A stretch of 64,000 bases of DNA from Marinobacter salexigens (GCF_002806945.1 NZ_NIHC01000010.1:31070-95069); one strand, 5' to 3'; counted from the stretch's first letter, positions 17,192 through 26,572 are shown. Notes: generated by a model from the sequence alone, not told the origin. A program made the numbers and translations.

Positions 17192-18097
17192 TCAGCATAC
17201 CCGGTCCGGGTTGTAGGGATTGATTTCACCCGGTGGGCGGTGCCGCAAGCGTTTGTATTCCCATTGATACTGCCCCGGAATATCCCGAATACACTGTTCA
17301 ATAGACTGGTTCAGGGCGGTTGTTGCTGCTACCGAATCCTTGCTATCCAAGCCCGGTTCGGTTTTGCGTACTACAATCCGAAAGCCCTGAGCGTTCTCTA
17401 GCCGCTCGGCGTAGGTAATCAGGACCTTGGCGCCAGTTCGTTGCATTAGCTTTGAAACTAAGGTCATGGTTTTGACTTCCATGCCAAAAAAGGGCGCAAA
17501 GGCATTGCCTTTGCCACGCGGGGACTGGTCAGGAAGAATGCCAGCAACACCGCCCTCCCGGAGGATCGATCCCAGCCGTACAAGGCCCCGCCTGTCGCCG
17601 CGCACGAGTTCGGAGCCAAGCCTGCCTCGTACACGGGTCATGTAGTCTTCGAACTCGGGCATGTTGGGCGGGCTGTAAAGGGCGGCCATTTTGTAACGAG
17701 ATGAAAAAAACAACCCCGCCAGCTCCCAGCTGCCAAGGTGCGGCGCGAGAAGGATCAATCCGCTACCATCAGCCATTGCCTCATCAATGAGCTCAAGCCC
17801 TACAGTTTCACGGACCAGTCCAAGGCATTTTTCAACCGGCCATTCCCACATCAGAGGAACTTCCAGCATGGTCATGCCTGTACTGATCAGCGATTCCTTC
17901 GCCAGGTCTGCACGCTCAGTGGGTGAGAGTTCAGGGAGGCAGATCGTGAGGTTAATGTCGGTAACTTCACGAGCTTTCAGCGGCAGCCTCCACATAAGCA
18001 GGCCGATAAATTTGCCAATGCGCTGAGCATTTGCCAGAGAAAGCTTGCCTGCGATACGCAGTAGACCTGCAACAAAAAAATATTTCAGCTTACTCAT
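17192..18097 (-). CDS. LpxL/HtrB-family lipid A acyltransferase (first of two)
   Basis: A 301-residue protein with one N-terminal hydrophobic segment and the LPLAT acyltransferase motifs: the HX4E box in [17 protein letters not shown], then [13 protein letters not shown] and [29 protein letters not shown]. Enzymes of this family (LpxL, LpxM, LpxP) add secondary lauroyl, myristoyl or palmitoleoyl chains to Kdo2-lipid A at the inner membrane. It overlaps the manC stop by 4 bp and lies one base before the Wzy-GT2 fusion, so manC-lpxL-fusion is one operon. Which fatty acid and position it uses cannot be read from sequence. Confidence 0.9.
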   Translation of the reverse strand: MSKLKYFFVAGLLRIAGKLSLANAQRIGKFIGLLMWRLPLKAREVTDINLTICLPELSPTERADLAKESLISTGMTMLEVPLMWEWPVEKCLGLVRETVGLELIDEAMADGSGLILLAPHLGSWELAGLFFSSRYKMAALYSPPNMPEFEDYMTRVRGRLGSELVRGDRRGLVRLGSILREGGVAGILPDQSPRGKGNAFAPFFGMEVKTMTLVSKLMQRTGAKVLITYAERLENAQGFRIVVRKTEPGLDSKDSVAATTALNQSIEQCIRDIPGQYQWEYKRLRHRPPGEINPYNPDRVC

Positions 18098-19509
18098 TTT
18101 CTGCCATACCGGTCTTCGTATCTGACAATGTCATCCTCACCAAGATAGGAACCGGACTGAACCTCAATCAGTTCCAGATCAATAACCCCGGGGTTTTCCA
18201 AAGAGTGCACCTGGCCTATGGGGATGTAAGTGGACTGGTTTTCAGTAACGAGATAGGTTTTTTCGCCGTTGGTTACCCGCGCAGTGCCACTGACAATAAT
18301 CCAGTGCTCGGCGCGATGATGGTGCATCTGAACCGATAGCTTGGCGCCGGGTTTTACCGTGATCCGCTTTACCTGGTAGCGCGGCCCACTGTCTATGGAG
18401 TCGTATACACCCCAAGGGCGGTAAACCTCACGGTGATTCATATGCTCATGTCGGCCATCGTTGCGAATCTGCTCAACCACAGCTTTTACATCCTGCACTT
18501 TGTCTTTGTGAGCAACAAGAATCGCATCGTTGGTCTCAATGAGGACGAGGTCATCTACACCGATGGTCGCAACAAGGCGGCTGTCTGCGCGAACCAGCGT
18601 GTTGCTGGTTTGGTGGGCGATCACATCGCCGCTGAGACTGTTTCCATCAGAATCTTTTTCGCTAACATCCCAAAGTGCAGACCAGGAACCGATGTCGCTC
18701 CACCCGGCGTCCAGGGAAACAACCACAGCGTGATCGGTTTTCTCCATCACGGCATAGTCGATAGATTCAGAGGGACAGTTGGCAAACAGCTCCGGGCTCA
18801 CCCGTATAAAGTGAAGGTCCTCGCTGGTATCTGCCATCGCGGCGCGGCAGGCAGATAAAATGTCAGGGCGGTGCAGTTCCAGTTCTGCCAGGTACTGCCG
18901 GGCACTGAACAGAAACATGCCGCTGTTCCAGAGATACTCTCCGGATTCGAGATAGGTTTTAGCGGTCTCAATGTCGGGCTTTTCTACAAAGCTGTCAACA
19001 GAGTAACAATCGGCGGCCAGTTCATTGCTACGATGTATATAGCCATACCCGGTTTCAGGTTGATGTGGGACTATGCCGAAGGTGACAAGCTTGCCTTCTT
19101 TAGCCAGAGGGATGGCCTTTGCTACGCCCGCCTGGAACGCGTCGACATCTGTGATCAGATGGTCGGCGGCAAGAACCAGCATCAGTGGGTCATCTCCACC
19201 TGCGCTCTCACACAGCTGAAGTGCCGCCAATGCGATGGCAGGCGCGGTGTTGCGACCGCAGGGTTCAAGGATGATGCAGCTATCTTCATGGCCGGATTGC
19301 CGCATTTGTTCCGCCGCCAGAAAACGGTGCTCTTCATTGCAGATCAGGAGTGGTTTTTGGGCGTCCATTCCGTCAAGCCGGGCCACCGTTGACTGAAGCA
19401 TTGAGAGGGGCCCGTCTGTCAGTTTGAGAAACTGTTTAGGGTTCAATTGTCGTGACAGCGGCCAAAGTCGCGAGCCGGTACCGCCAGCCATAATGACGGG
19501 ATGAATCAT
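18094..19509 (-). CDS. manC: Mannose-1-phosphate guanylyltransferase / mannose-6-phosphate isomerase
   Basis: A 471-residue bifunctional type II PMI-GMP protein. The N-terminal nucleotidyltransferase has the signature [24 protein letters not shown] and the FVEKP donor motif ([14 protein letters not shown]). The C-terminal cupin (from about 350) has [20 protein letters not shown] and the metal-binding [16 protein letters not shown], for phosphomannose isomerase. It makes GDP-mannose for LPS or exopolysaccharide. The ATG is preceded by GGAG at good spacing. It is first in the manC-lpxL-(Wzy-GT2) operon. AlgA and CpsB names are used for the same family. Confidence 0.95.
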   Translation of the reverse strand: MIHPVIMAGGTGSRLWPLSRQLNPKQFLKLTDGPLSMLQSTVARLDGMDAQKPLLICNEEHRFLAAEQMRQSGHEDSCIILEPCGRNTAPAIALAALQLCESAGGDDPLMLVLAADHLITDVDAFQAGVAKAIPLAKEGKLVTFGIVPHQPETGYGYIHRSNELAADCYSVDSFVEKPDIETAKTYLESGEYLWNSGMFLFSARQYLAELELHRPDILSACRAAMADTSEDLHFIRVSPELFANCPSESIDYAVMEKTDHAVVVSLDAGWSDIGSWSALWDVSEKDSDGNSLSGDVIAHQTSNTLVRADSRLVATIGVDDLVLIETNDAILVAHKDKVQDVKAVVEQIRNDGRHEHMNHREVYRPWGVYDSIDSGPRYQVKRITVKPGAKLSVQMHHHRAEHWIIVSGTARVTNGEKTYLVTENQSTYIPIGQVHSLENPGVIDLELIEVQSGSYLGEDDIVRYEDRYGRK

Positions 19510-19637
19510 GAGCTTACTCCGGGCTTGATTGAGTTTGTGAGAGCGTTCCTGAACCCTGCATTCAAAGGTGGAATCTTACCATACGGATTGAGCATCGACA
19601 GCGCAGCTGCACCGTGCCGCGCCCCCCGTCGCAGAAG

Positions 19638-20324
19638 TCATAGTTGTTGCGACGCTTCCCAGGTTTGTTTTCTGTCACTGAGCTCCCATGCAATTCGCTT
19701 GTAGAAGCGATTGATGCGTCTCGTTATATACCGCTTTCGCCATGCCGGAATCGCTGCAAGCTGGTTCTGAGCATCGGGTGCTCCAAGGCCATCGACCAGG
19801 AACAGCTCTGGCTGATTGTTACGTTGGGCAATTACCAGGTTGTGGGGCAGGAGATTGCGGGTCAATATGCCCGTTGCCTCAAGCCACGCACAGAATCGCT
19901 CCGAAGCGGCTTTTATGGGTGCGTCAAAACCGTGTTGCTTCAGATAGTTCTCAAGCGTTTCGGCAGGATTGCCGTGATCATCCAGAAGGAGCTCACTTTC
20001 GTTAGCTGCGCCGAGCGATGTTAGTGTTTCGCCGTAGAATCGCGGGAGATGTTTCCAGACACTGCTTTCGTGGCCGTGTTTGATCAACGATACTATTGCA
20101 CTCTGCCGGTGGGCACGTTGTTCCTGTGTATTGTCGTTGATCCTGGACTTGCCGAGCAGTTTCTTCAGAGGCATCTGCCGCTGATAACGAGCTTCTATAT
20201 TTTCAGGGCGAATCACCTTCAGGCAGCGGCCAGGGGTATCTGGATGCAGATAGCAATGGCGGTTGTAGCCCGAAGCAAAGGGCGTTTGATCTGAAAGGTC
20301 TATCACGGCAGTGTTTGTTCTCAT
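19638..20324 (-). CDS. YrbL-family kinase-fold protein (PhoP-network type)
   Basis: A 228-residue protein resembling the YrbL-PhoP_reg family: FASGYNRHCYLHPDTPGRCLKVIRPEN near the N-terminus (a nucleotide-binding-like region with a conserved Lys) and HNLVIAQRNNQPELFLVDGLGAPD near the C-terminus, similar to the catalytic loop and metal Asp of kinase folds. E. coli YrbL is controlled by PhoP/PhoQ and BasRS but its function is not settled; relatives lie in LPS loci. It could be another LPS core kinase, an inference from fold and position. It is divergent from the SGNH gene and 128 bp from manC. Confidence 0.75.
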   Translation of the reverse strand: MRTNTAVIDLSDQTPFASGYNRHCYLHPDTPGRCLKVIRPENIEARYQRQMPLKKLLGKSRINDNTQEQRAHRQSAIVSLIKHGHESSVWKHLPRFYGETLTSLGAANESELLLDDHGNPAETLENYLKQHGFDAPIKAASERFCAWLEATGILTRNLLPHNLVIAQRNNQPELFLVDGLGAPDAQNQLAAIPAWRKRYITRRINRFYKRIAWELSDRKQTWEASQQL

Positions 20325-20394
20325 CGGATATAGTGGCTGATTGCCGAGATGACTCCCATCACTGGCAATTCGTTATGTTGGCAACTGGAGCCTG

Positions 20395-21084
20395 ATGGTT
20401 ATGGGTTTTTCTGAGGTATCCAAGCTTTGTTTGGCGTTTGGGGATTGTAACACAGAGGGTTTTGGAACCCTTGAAGGCCCGGTCTGGGCTGAGCAGGTTG
20501 CAGACGCGCTGGAGCTTGAGTTCAAAAATTGCGGGCACACGATGAGCACGACCCGGGAACTGCTGCAGTATGCAGCAGCGTTTCCTCCATCCGAATGTGC
20601 TCTGGTGTTTGTCCAGTACGGGCTGGTGGACTCCTGGCTGACGTTTCGTGGTGCGCCTTATGTGCTTTATTACCCTGACAACCCGCGCCGGAAACTGGCG
20701 CGAAAACTGGTAAAGAAACTAAAGAAATGGGCGCGCACTTTGCAGCTTCAAAAAAAGCTGGGGGCTGTCGAGCAAGTCCCGTTGGAAGAGTACATTGAAA
20801 ACGTGCGGACCGTACTGAAGTCTGCCCCGAACAGTCAGTTTGTGTTGGTGGCAACGGCCCCGAACCGTGACACATCCCGAAACCCCAGAATTCTGAGATA
20901 TAACGCTGCCCTTTCAAACCTTGCAGGCGAGGAACAAAACGCACTCTATGCTGATGCCTGGAATGAGCTCTGGAATAATCTTGATACATGCCTGATGGAT
21001 GATGGAACGCATCTTACAGCCCAGGGGCACCACATTGTTGCCAATTGTGTTCAGAATGCTATCAGGCGCGGGAGTTTGCGTTGA
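20395..21084 (+). CDS. SGNH/GDSL-hydrolase-like protein with Cys at the nucleophile position
   Basis: A 229-residue protein with the SGNH block order: block I CLAFGDCNTEGFG (D17-C18), block III-like VFVQYGLVDSW and block V MDDGTHLTAQGHH (D203, H206). SGNH proteins are esterases, lipases or O-acetyl-sugar hydrolases. Here the usual GDS serine is a cysteine (codon TGT), so it may be a cysteine variant, a transferase or inactive. There is no evident signal peptide, which suggests a cytosolic place; the context suggests an LPS sugar modification. GGAG at 20386-20389 supports the ATG at 20395. Its last 23 bp overlap the convergent GT4 gene. Confidence 0.75.
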   Translation: MVMGFSEVSKLCLAFGDCNTEGFGTLEGPVWAEQVADALELEFKNCGHTMSTTRELLQYAAAFPPSECALVFVQYGLVDSWLTFRGAPYVLYYPDNPRRKLARKLVKKLKKWARTLQLQKKLGAVEQVPLEEYIENVRTVLKSAPNSQFVLVATAPNRDTSRNPRILRYNAALSNLAGEEQNALYADAWNELWNNLDTCLMDDGTHLTAQGHHIVANCVQNAIRRGSLR

Positions 21085-22102
21085 GAAGCTCGTAATAAAA
21101 AACCTCTGTCCGTTTTGCCATAGCTTCCAGTGTCAGCTCCCGCGAAGCATACTCAAAACACGCTTTCTGGCTTTTTTTCAGGCTTTCGGGGTCTGCAAGT
21201 TGCACTGACAACAGAGCCTGCAATGCACTCAGGTCTGTGGCGGTTGCCAGACTTTCGGCAGGTAGCAACTCAAGCGCACCATTGACAGGCGTTGATAGTA
21301 CGGGGCACCTTGCCAACAAGGCCTCGACAAGAGTATAGGGAAAACCTTCGCGCTCGGAACTGATTACGCATACAGAGGCCTGATCAAGCCAGGCTGTGGG
21401 ATTCTCTTCGTGGCCGGTTAACTTTATGAAACTGTCAGCACCGAGGTGTTGGATCAGTGTCTTTAACCTGTCTGCCTCGGAGCCATCGCCCAGAATATAC
21501 AGCGGCAGTGTCGGCGTTAGTGCTGCCCATGCAGAAATCAGGTTGCTGAACTGCTTGACCGGCTCAAGGCGACCTATGGCCACGGCAAAAACTTGAGCTC
21601 TCGGTATTGGATGCGTTGCTTTAGTTTTTTTGCTTTGAGGATTGAGCCCATTGTGAATCAGTTTTGTGCAGGGGTGAGATAACACCTGGTGAATACCTTT
21701 GCTCACGGCAATCACACCATCAAGTTTGTCGAAATCCTTATGGCTGGATTTGGTACCGTGGACAGTTCCCACCGTTACGATTGCCGGAGTTCCTGCCGCT
21801 GAAATCAGGGCGGCCGCCTTATTGCCTTGGGCATGGAGTACATCGGGTGATAATTTGCGAAGCACGTGCCTTAAGCGCAGCTTCAGAAGAGGGTTACGTC
21901 TTCCCCACTGAAACGGTAATGGGTGGAAGGTGACTTCAGGCGAAAAGCGATGCCGGTAATCGGGGTGTGCCATAACGTGCACTTTGTGCCCGCAACGTGC
22001 GAGTTGCTCCGAAAGGTCGGCCGTATGCTTCTCCATGCCTCCCCAGCTACCTCCTGGAGTGGCAATCAGCTGGGCAATGGTAAGTCGGTCGGGGGCGTTC
22101 AT
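21062..22102 (-). CDS. Glycosyltransferase family 4 protein
   Basis: A 346-residue GT-B protein: GT4 acceptor-domain start LTIAQLIATPGGSWGGMEKHTADLSEQLARCGHKVHVMAHP, then VFAVAIGRLEPVKQFSNLISAW, LYILGDG and the donor block VCVISSEREGFPYTLVEALLARCPVLSTPVNGALELL with the E-x7-E pair. It most likely adds a core or O-chain sugar. It is the last of four minus-strand genes (LpxL-like, ELM1, GT4, GT4) joined by 4-14 bp overlaps; its ATG overlaps the upstream GT4 stop by 4 bp. Confidence 0.9.
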   Translation of the reverse strand: MNAPDRLTIAQLIATPGGSWGGMEKHTADLSEQLARCGHKVHVMAHPDYRHRFSPEVTFHPLPFQWGRRNPLLKLRLRHVLRKLSPDVLHAQGNKAAALISAAGTPAIVTVGTVHGTKSSHKDFDKLDGVIAVSKGIHQVLSHPCTKLIHNGLNPQSKKTKATHPIPRAQVFAVAIGRLEPVKQFSNLISAWAALTPTLPLYILGDGSEADRLKTLIQHLGADSFIKLTGHEENPTAWLDQASVCVISSEREGFPYTLVEALLARCPVLSTPVNGALELLPAESLATATDLSALQALLSVQLADPESLKKSQKACFEYASRELTLEAMAKRTEVFYYELLNANSRA

Positions 22103-23214
22103 GGCGAGGCGGCTGCTTTGGCAAGAACATTGCGGTAAACCTCCAGTGTCGACTCCGTTTGCGCCTGAAGACGAAACCTGAAGGGGATTTCGATATTTGA
22201 TGTTTCTTCGGTCAACAGCCGCAGCGCAACCCCGGCAAATTCCTGAGTGTCATCAGGCGCTACAAGCCCGTCGCGAAAACATGCCTGAAGTGTTTCTGCG
22301 GCGCCACCACGATTAAACGCAACCACGGGCGTGCCGGAAGAAAGTGCTTCGGTAACGGTGCGGCCGAAGGGCTCAGCTTTTGTCGACATGTGGCACACCA
22401 GGTCGGCGAACAGATAAAGCTCCGCCATATCATCCCGCTGGCCGAGGAAGGTTACCTTATCGGTAAGCCCGAGCTTTGAGCGGTGCTGCTCCAGCTCTTG
22501 CATAAAGCGCTCTTTTCCCGGCTCTGCACCGCCAACAATAATGCCGTGGCAGTCTGGCTTTTCGCGGGTGATCTCTGCCATGGCGTCAAGAAACTGCAAC
22601 TGGCCTTTCCAGCGGGAAATGCGCCCTGGCATCATCAGAATGCGCTTGCCCTCAAGCTGCGGGAATTGCACAAACAGCCCCTGCCGCCATGTTTCGCTCA
22701 GCTCCCGTTGCTGAAAATAACCCACATCCACGCCGCGCTGAATCACCGTCAACTTTCGTTCCGGAACCTGATAATTGTCGATGACGTAGTTCCGCACGCA
22801 ATTCGATACTGCAATGACATGATCGGATTTTGCCATGATGGCACTGTACGGATTCACCGAGTACATGCCGTGGAAGGTTGAAACAACGGCCGGTTGCTGA
22901 TGTGATGGCAGGCCTTTCCATGCCAGGCGCACGATCCAGGCAGGCATGCGTGAACGCACGTGAATGATGTCTGGCTGCAGTTCGCGGATCAGGTTTCGCA
23001 TGGGGCGAATTTGCCCGAACGACGCGGGCGATTTGCGGTGGATGGGCATTTGGATGTGCGTCGAACCTTGCTCTTGCAGGTGCTTTGCCAGTGGGCCACC
23101 GCTGGAAACGACAAAAGACTCGTGGCCGTGTCGCACCAGATCCGCCGCAAATTCCACGGTGCCCCGCTCTACACCGCCACTATAGAGGGCTGGCAATGCC
23201 TGAAGAATTCTCAA
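22099..23214 (-). CDS. Glycosyltransferase family 4 protein
   Basis: About 371 residues from a TTG at 23214 (MRILQALPALYSGGVERGTVEFAADLVRHGHESFVVSSGG), the standard GT4 beginning. The TTG overlaps the ELM1 stop as TTGA and has GGGAG seven bases upstream, so I prefer it to the longer open frame from 23280, whose extra residues resemble nothing. Donor-site motifs are GRISRWKGQLQFLDAM, IIVGGAEPGKERF and VCHMSTKAEPFGRTVTEALSSGTPVVAFNRGG. The WaaG-like order suggests an LPS core hexosyltransferase, with the substrate unknown. Confidence 0.9.
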   Translation of the reverse strand: MRILQALPALYSGGVERGTVEFAADLVRHGHESFVVSSGGPLAKHLQEQGSTHIQMPIHRKSPASFGQIRPMRNLIRELQPDIIHVRSRMPAWIVRLAWKGLPSHQQPAVVSTFHGMYSVNPYSAIMAKSDHVIAVSNCVRNYVIDNYQVPERKLTVIQRGVDVGYFQQRELSETWRQGLFVQFPQLEGKRILMMPGRISRWKGQLQFLDAMAEITREKPDCHGIIVGGAEPGKERFMQELEQHRSKLGLTDKVTFLGQRDDMAELYLFADLVCHMSTKAEPFGRTVTEALSSGTPVVAFNRGGAAETLQACFRDGLVAPDDTQEFAGVALRLLTEETSNIEIPFRFRLQAQTESTLEVYRNVLAKAAASP

Positions 23215-24188
23215 GGTGTCGCTCCCTTTCGTTTTTTCTGCGTTCCGGCACTTGCGGTAAGCCAGCGCTGGATTACCCACTGTGCGGCCCGGTCTGCTTC
23301 CCAGAGAGATTTCTCCTGGCCAGTTTTACCACCCATCACCGCAGCATGATCGCTCCAGCGAGCCACGTAACCTGCTTCAAGCAACCTTTGGATGCCATTG
23401 ACAACTCGGCTGCCAGAACGCCCTGATAACTGGAACAGCCCGGTTGGCACGCCGGATGTTGTGGCTTCGCACACCATGGACATGCTGTCGGGTGTTACCC
23501 AGATAGCTTTGGATGCGGCAATGCGGTGGTTGAGCCAGTCTTCGTGGGTGTTGTCCGGGTTTGCCACGGTGGTTCGTGGGCCTGAAAGCTCATCCAACCT
23601 CGCCCTGAGGGCGCCCGGTGTTCGCCGGGAACCACTGATCGTCCAGCGCCATTGTGGGTATTCGCCCATCAGGTGGGTCACTTGCCCGAAGACAACGTCA
23701 TCGTCCCAGTCGTAATGAGGGGATGGGCCGCCGAGCAACAACAAGGCTTCGGGCTTTTCAGTAATTCGGGCGAGGGGGGTGACGGAGTTAATAACGCCTT
23801 CTGTAACCAGGGTGTCCCGATTCGGTGCAATGCCATCATGGGCAGGAATAATGGAACCATCAACCCAGCTGCGCGGGAAGCCGGGCTTCATAAGAACCAG
23901 GGTTTTGGTTTTCCTGACCCGCCTCAAAGAGAGTAGAAGCCTGTGAGTGCCGGTGCCAGCAGCAATGATCAGGTCCGGGTGGGGGAGCGACTTGTCCAGT
24001 GCAGGAGGTACCGCTAGTAACGCCCGCCACAGCGGAACGCTGATGTCATCAGCATTAACCCAGAACAGGCTGGCGCCGGCTTTGACCCTTAAGCGGTTGC
24101 CCAGGCCTTTCAGCTGATTCCGGTGCCCGGGTTTATTGTCTGTAAGCAGCCAGATAACAGGTGTTGTTGACACGTTATTTGTCGCCAT
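23211..24188 (-). CDS. ELM1-family (DUF1022) GT-B-like protein
   Basis: About 325 residues from the ATG at 24188 (MATNNVSTTPVIWLLTDNKPGHRNQLKGLGNRL), a clear DUF1022 / mitochondrial fission ELM1 family start. Further features are PDLIIAAGTGTHRLLLSLRR, EALLLLGGPSPHYDWDDDVV and IWVTPDSMSMVCEATTSGVPTGLF. The plant ELM1 name comes from a role in mitochondrial division; bacterial homologues have a GT-B-like fold, often sit in LPS loci and are possibly glycosyltransferases (inference). The start overlaps the upstream acyltransferase gene by 14 bp. An open frame upstream to 24587 is antisense noise from that gene's other frame. Confidence 0.85.
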   Translation of the reverse strand: MATNNVSTTPVIWLLTDNKPGHRNQLKGLGNRLRVKAGASLFWVNADDISVPLWRALLAVPPALDKSLPHPDLIIAAGTGTHRLLLSLRRVRKTKTLVLMKPGFPRSWVDGSIIPAHDGIAPNRDTLVTEGVINSVTPLARITEKPEALLLLGGPSPHYDWDDDVVFGQVTHLMGEYPQWRWTISGSRRTPGALRARLDELSGPRTTVANPDNTHEDWLNHRIAASKAIWVTPDSMSMVCEATTSGVPTGLFQLSGRSGSRVVNGIQRLLEAGYVARWSDHAAVMGGKTGQEKSLWEADRAAQWVIQRWLTASAGTQKKRKGATP

Positions 24189-25122
24189 AGAAGCCTGGAT
24201 CGCTTTTGTCTGGACGCGTTTTGAAGCGCCGGTGCATCCAGAGATACTGATCTGGTGCGCGCCGGATTTCCCGTTCAAGAACCCGGTTGATTTCGGTAGC
24301 GTCCTGCAAGTCATCGTCGCTTGGAAACGGTTCCAGTGGTGGGTGAAAGTAAATGTCGTAGCCGGGCTTGTCTTCCCGTCGGAAGTGGCTGAAAGGAACC
24401 ACTTTGCACTGGCTGCGCGCAGCAATGCGGGAGGTGGCCGTAATAGTGCCTGTTGGTATGCCAAAAAAAGGTGCGAAGACAATATCTTTGCGGCCATAGT
24501 CCTGGTCTGCGGCGTACCACACAGTCCGATTTTTTTTAAGGCTGCGGAACAGGCCTCGAAGATCCCGGGCGCCCAGAACGGTTCCATACCGGCGCTCTCT
24601 TGCGCGGGTCATAACGGCATTCATAAGAGGGTTGTTGTGATCCCTTTGCATTACATCTGCCTCAATATACTCTGTGACCAGGCTGCCGCCGAGGTCCAGA
24701 GTGCTGTAGTGTCCCCCCAGTAGCAACACCCCCTTGCCCTCAGCCAAGGCCTTGTCAAGGTGCTCCTTGCCGTGAACTTTGGTTATGCCTGTAAGTTTCG
24801 CAGGGTTTCGGAACCAGGCTATACCCAGCTCCATCAGGCCAATGCCGTTCGCAATAAAGGCGTTTCGAACAAGAGCACCCTGTTGCGCCTGAGTGAGCTC
24901 AGGGAAGCAAAGCCGTATATTCACTTCGGTGATATGGCGTCGTTTGGCGGCAAGGCGCAAGGCCAGAAGCCCGATACACTTACCCAGCCACCACTGAAAC
25001 CGGATGGGTAGTTGGGCTGTACACCACATTGCGGCTATGCCTGCCCAGGTTGGCCACCAGCGGGGATGGCGATAGGTTGAGTAGTCCGTGTTGCGCGGTT
25101 GCTTGCGATATTTCTTTTTCAC
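24175..25122 (-). CDS. LpxL/LpxM-family lipid A acyltransferase (second of two)
   Basis: About 315 residues from a GTG at 25122 (MKKKYRKQPRNTDYSTYRHPRWWPTWAGIAAMWC), with AGGAC nine bases upstream. The LPLAT HX4D box is in VLLLGGHYSTLDLGG, followed by RDHNNPLMNAVMTRARERRYG and VWYAADQDYGRKDIVFAPFFGIPTGTI. It is distinct from the 17192-18097 paralogue, so the locus encodes two late acyltransferases, consistent with addition of two secondary acyl chains to lipid A. It opens the four-gene operon that includes ELM1 and two GT4 genes and is divergent from waaA, 122 bp away. Confidence 0.9.
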   Translation of the reverse strand: MKKKYRKQPRNTDYSTYRHPRWWPTWAGIAAMWCTAQLPIRFQWWLGKCIGLLALRLAAKRRHITEVNIRLCFPELTQAQQGALVRNAFIANGIGLMELGIAWFRNPAKLTGITKVHGKEHLDKALAEGKGVLLLGGHYSTLDLGGSLVTEYIEADVMQRDHNNPLMNAVMTRARERRYGTVLGARDLRGLFRSLKKNRTVWYAADQDYGRKDIVFAPFFGIPTGTITATSRIAARSQCKVVPFSHFRREDKPGYDIYFHPPLEPFPSDDDLQDATEINRVLEREIRRAPDQYLWMHRRFKTRPDKSDPGFYGDK

Positions 25123-25244
25123 TTGAAATTTGTCCTGCGAGCTCAGTGGGTTGCTGGCCGGCCCATGTTGCCCGGCAGAACCAGCCAGAAGCAAACGATA
25201 AGGCTTTGCGATATGATACCGCACTGATTTTCAAGGGGTACTGT

Positions 25245-26498
25245 GTGCTTCAATTTATCTATTCACAGCTTATACGCTTGGCATTGCCGTTTATTCTTCT
25301 GCGACTGTGGTGGCAGGGCCGCCAGGCGCCTGAGCTACGCATCAACTGGCAGCAGCGTTTAGGCTTTGTGCCCCAAACCAGCGGTACGGTGATTTGGGTG
25401 CATGCTGTATCAGTAGGCGAAACAATTGCGGCTGCGCCTATGGTTCGGCGGTTACTCGCCCGTAATCCCGATATTACCATTCTGATGACGGCCATGACGG
25501 ACACAGGGCTGGCACAGGCCATGAAGATGTTTGGCGACCAGGTTCAGTATGCGTACGCACCCTATGATACCCCCGGGGCGATTCGCCGTTTTCTGAACCG
25601 GGTCAATCCGAGAATTCTGGTTATTATGGAAACGGAAATCTGGCCGAACATGATTCGCCAGAGCCGTTCCCGAGGGGTTCCTGTTTTCCTTATCAACGCC
25701 AGACTCTCCGAGCGCTCAGCACAGGGTTATGAGCGCATTAAGCGCCTCGCTGTGCCGATTATGCGCAGCATCAGTTGGGTGGCTGCCCAGGCTGAAAAGG
25801 ATGCGGAGCGCTTTCGAAGAATCGGCGTCGCGGCGGCCAAGGTGGCTGTCACCGGCAGCGTAAAGTTTGATGTGGACATTCCTGATTCAGTGCGAGAGGC
25901 ATCGCAGCAGCTAAAGAGCCGTCTTTCTTTGCGACCAGTGTGGATTGCTGGCAGCACACATGAAGGTGAAGATGCCCAGTTGCTGGCGGCACATAAGCAG
26001 CTTTTGCAGCACAAACCCGATGCATTATTGATTATCGTGCCCCGCCACCCTGAGCGCTTTGAATCTGTAGCAGAGCTTATTGGTCGCCAGGGTTTCTCTT
26101 TGGCACGGCGTTCTTTAGGTGGCGAACCCTCGCAGGCGCAAGTATATCTGGGCGATACCATGGGAGAACTGATGATGCTCTATGGGGCCAGTGAGATTGC
26201 GTTTGTGGGCGGCTCGTTAATTGAGCGTGGTGGTCACAACCCATTGGAGCCGGCAGGCTGGGGGATCCCCGTTATATCAGGGCACAATGTATTTAATTTT
26301 GAAACCATCTATCAGAGGCTTTGCGATGATGGTGGGGTAACAATGGTCAACGATGGTGATGAGTTGTTTACTCACCTGCTTGCGCTATTCAGTAATGCAG
26401 ATGAGCGCCAGGCCCGTGGTCAGCGCGCATTATCGGTAGTTAATAACAACAAGGGGGCGCTGGACAGGGTGGTCGACGGAATTATCGCAAGGGTTTGA
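25245..26498 (+). CDS. waaA: 3-deoxy-D-manno-octulosonic acid transferase (Kdo transferase)
   Basis: About 417 residues from a GTG at 25245 (MLQFIYSQLIRLALPFILLRLWWQGR), with AAGGGG spaced six bases upstream. It starts with a membrane anchor, then QRLGFVPQTSGTVIWVHAVSVGETIAAAPMVRRL, LVIMETEIWPNMIRQSRSRGVPVFLINARLSERSAQGY, VTGSVKFDV, IVPRHPERF and FVGGSLIERGGHNPLEPAGWGIPVI, all WaaA/KdtA landmarks. It transfers Kdo from CMP-Kdo to lipid IVA. The presence of kdkA in the locus suggests a single phosphorylated Kdo. It marks the far edge of the LPS locus and converges with tolC. Confidence 0.95.
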   Translation: MLQFIYSQLIRLALPFILLRLWWQGRQAPELRINWQQRLGFVPQTSGTVIWVHAVSVGETIAAAPMVRRLLARNPDITILMTAMTDTGLAQAMKMFGDQVQYAYAPYDTPGAIRRFLNRVNPRILVIMETEIWPNMIRQSRSRGVPVFLINARLSERSAQGYERIKRLAVPIMRSISWVAAQAEKDAERFRRIGVAAAKVAVTGSVKFDVDIPDSVREASQQLKSRLSLRPVWIAGSTHEGEDAQLLAAHKQLLQHKPDALLIIVPRHPERFESVAELIGRQGFSLARRSLGGEPSQAQVYLGDTMGELMMLYGASEIAFVGGSLIERGGHNPLEPAGWGIPVISGHNVFNFETIYQRLCDDGGVTMVNDGDELFTHLLALFSNADERQARGQRALSVVNNNKGALDRVVDGIIARV

Positions 26499-26513
26499 TT
26501 GATAGCAGGGCGA

Positions 26514-26570
26514 GGAGCCATTGGCTCCACACCCCGCTGTCGATCGGTGTCTCGTGAGGCTTATCTCACG
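26514..26570. terminator. Paired hairpins between convergent waaA and tolC
   Basis: Two perfect short inverted repeats lie in the 74-bp gap: ggagcc (26514-26519) with ggctcc (26523-26528), and cgtgag (26553-26558) with ctcacg (26565-26570). Neither has a U-tract, so termination is possible but not certain. Confidence 0.4.
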
Positions 26571-26572
26571 GC

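Noticed and set aside
23280..24587. Longer N-terminal extensions of the GT4 and ELM1 genes
   Set aside because: The added residues read through neighbouring genes in another frame; better starts with ribosome-binding sites or overlaps exist at 23214 and 24188.
25029..25244. N-terminal extension of waaA
   Set aside because: The extra 72 codons overlap the divergent acyltransferase gene start and lack similarity; the GTG at 25245 begins with the standard WaaA membrane anchor.
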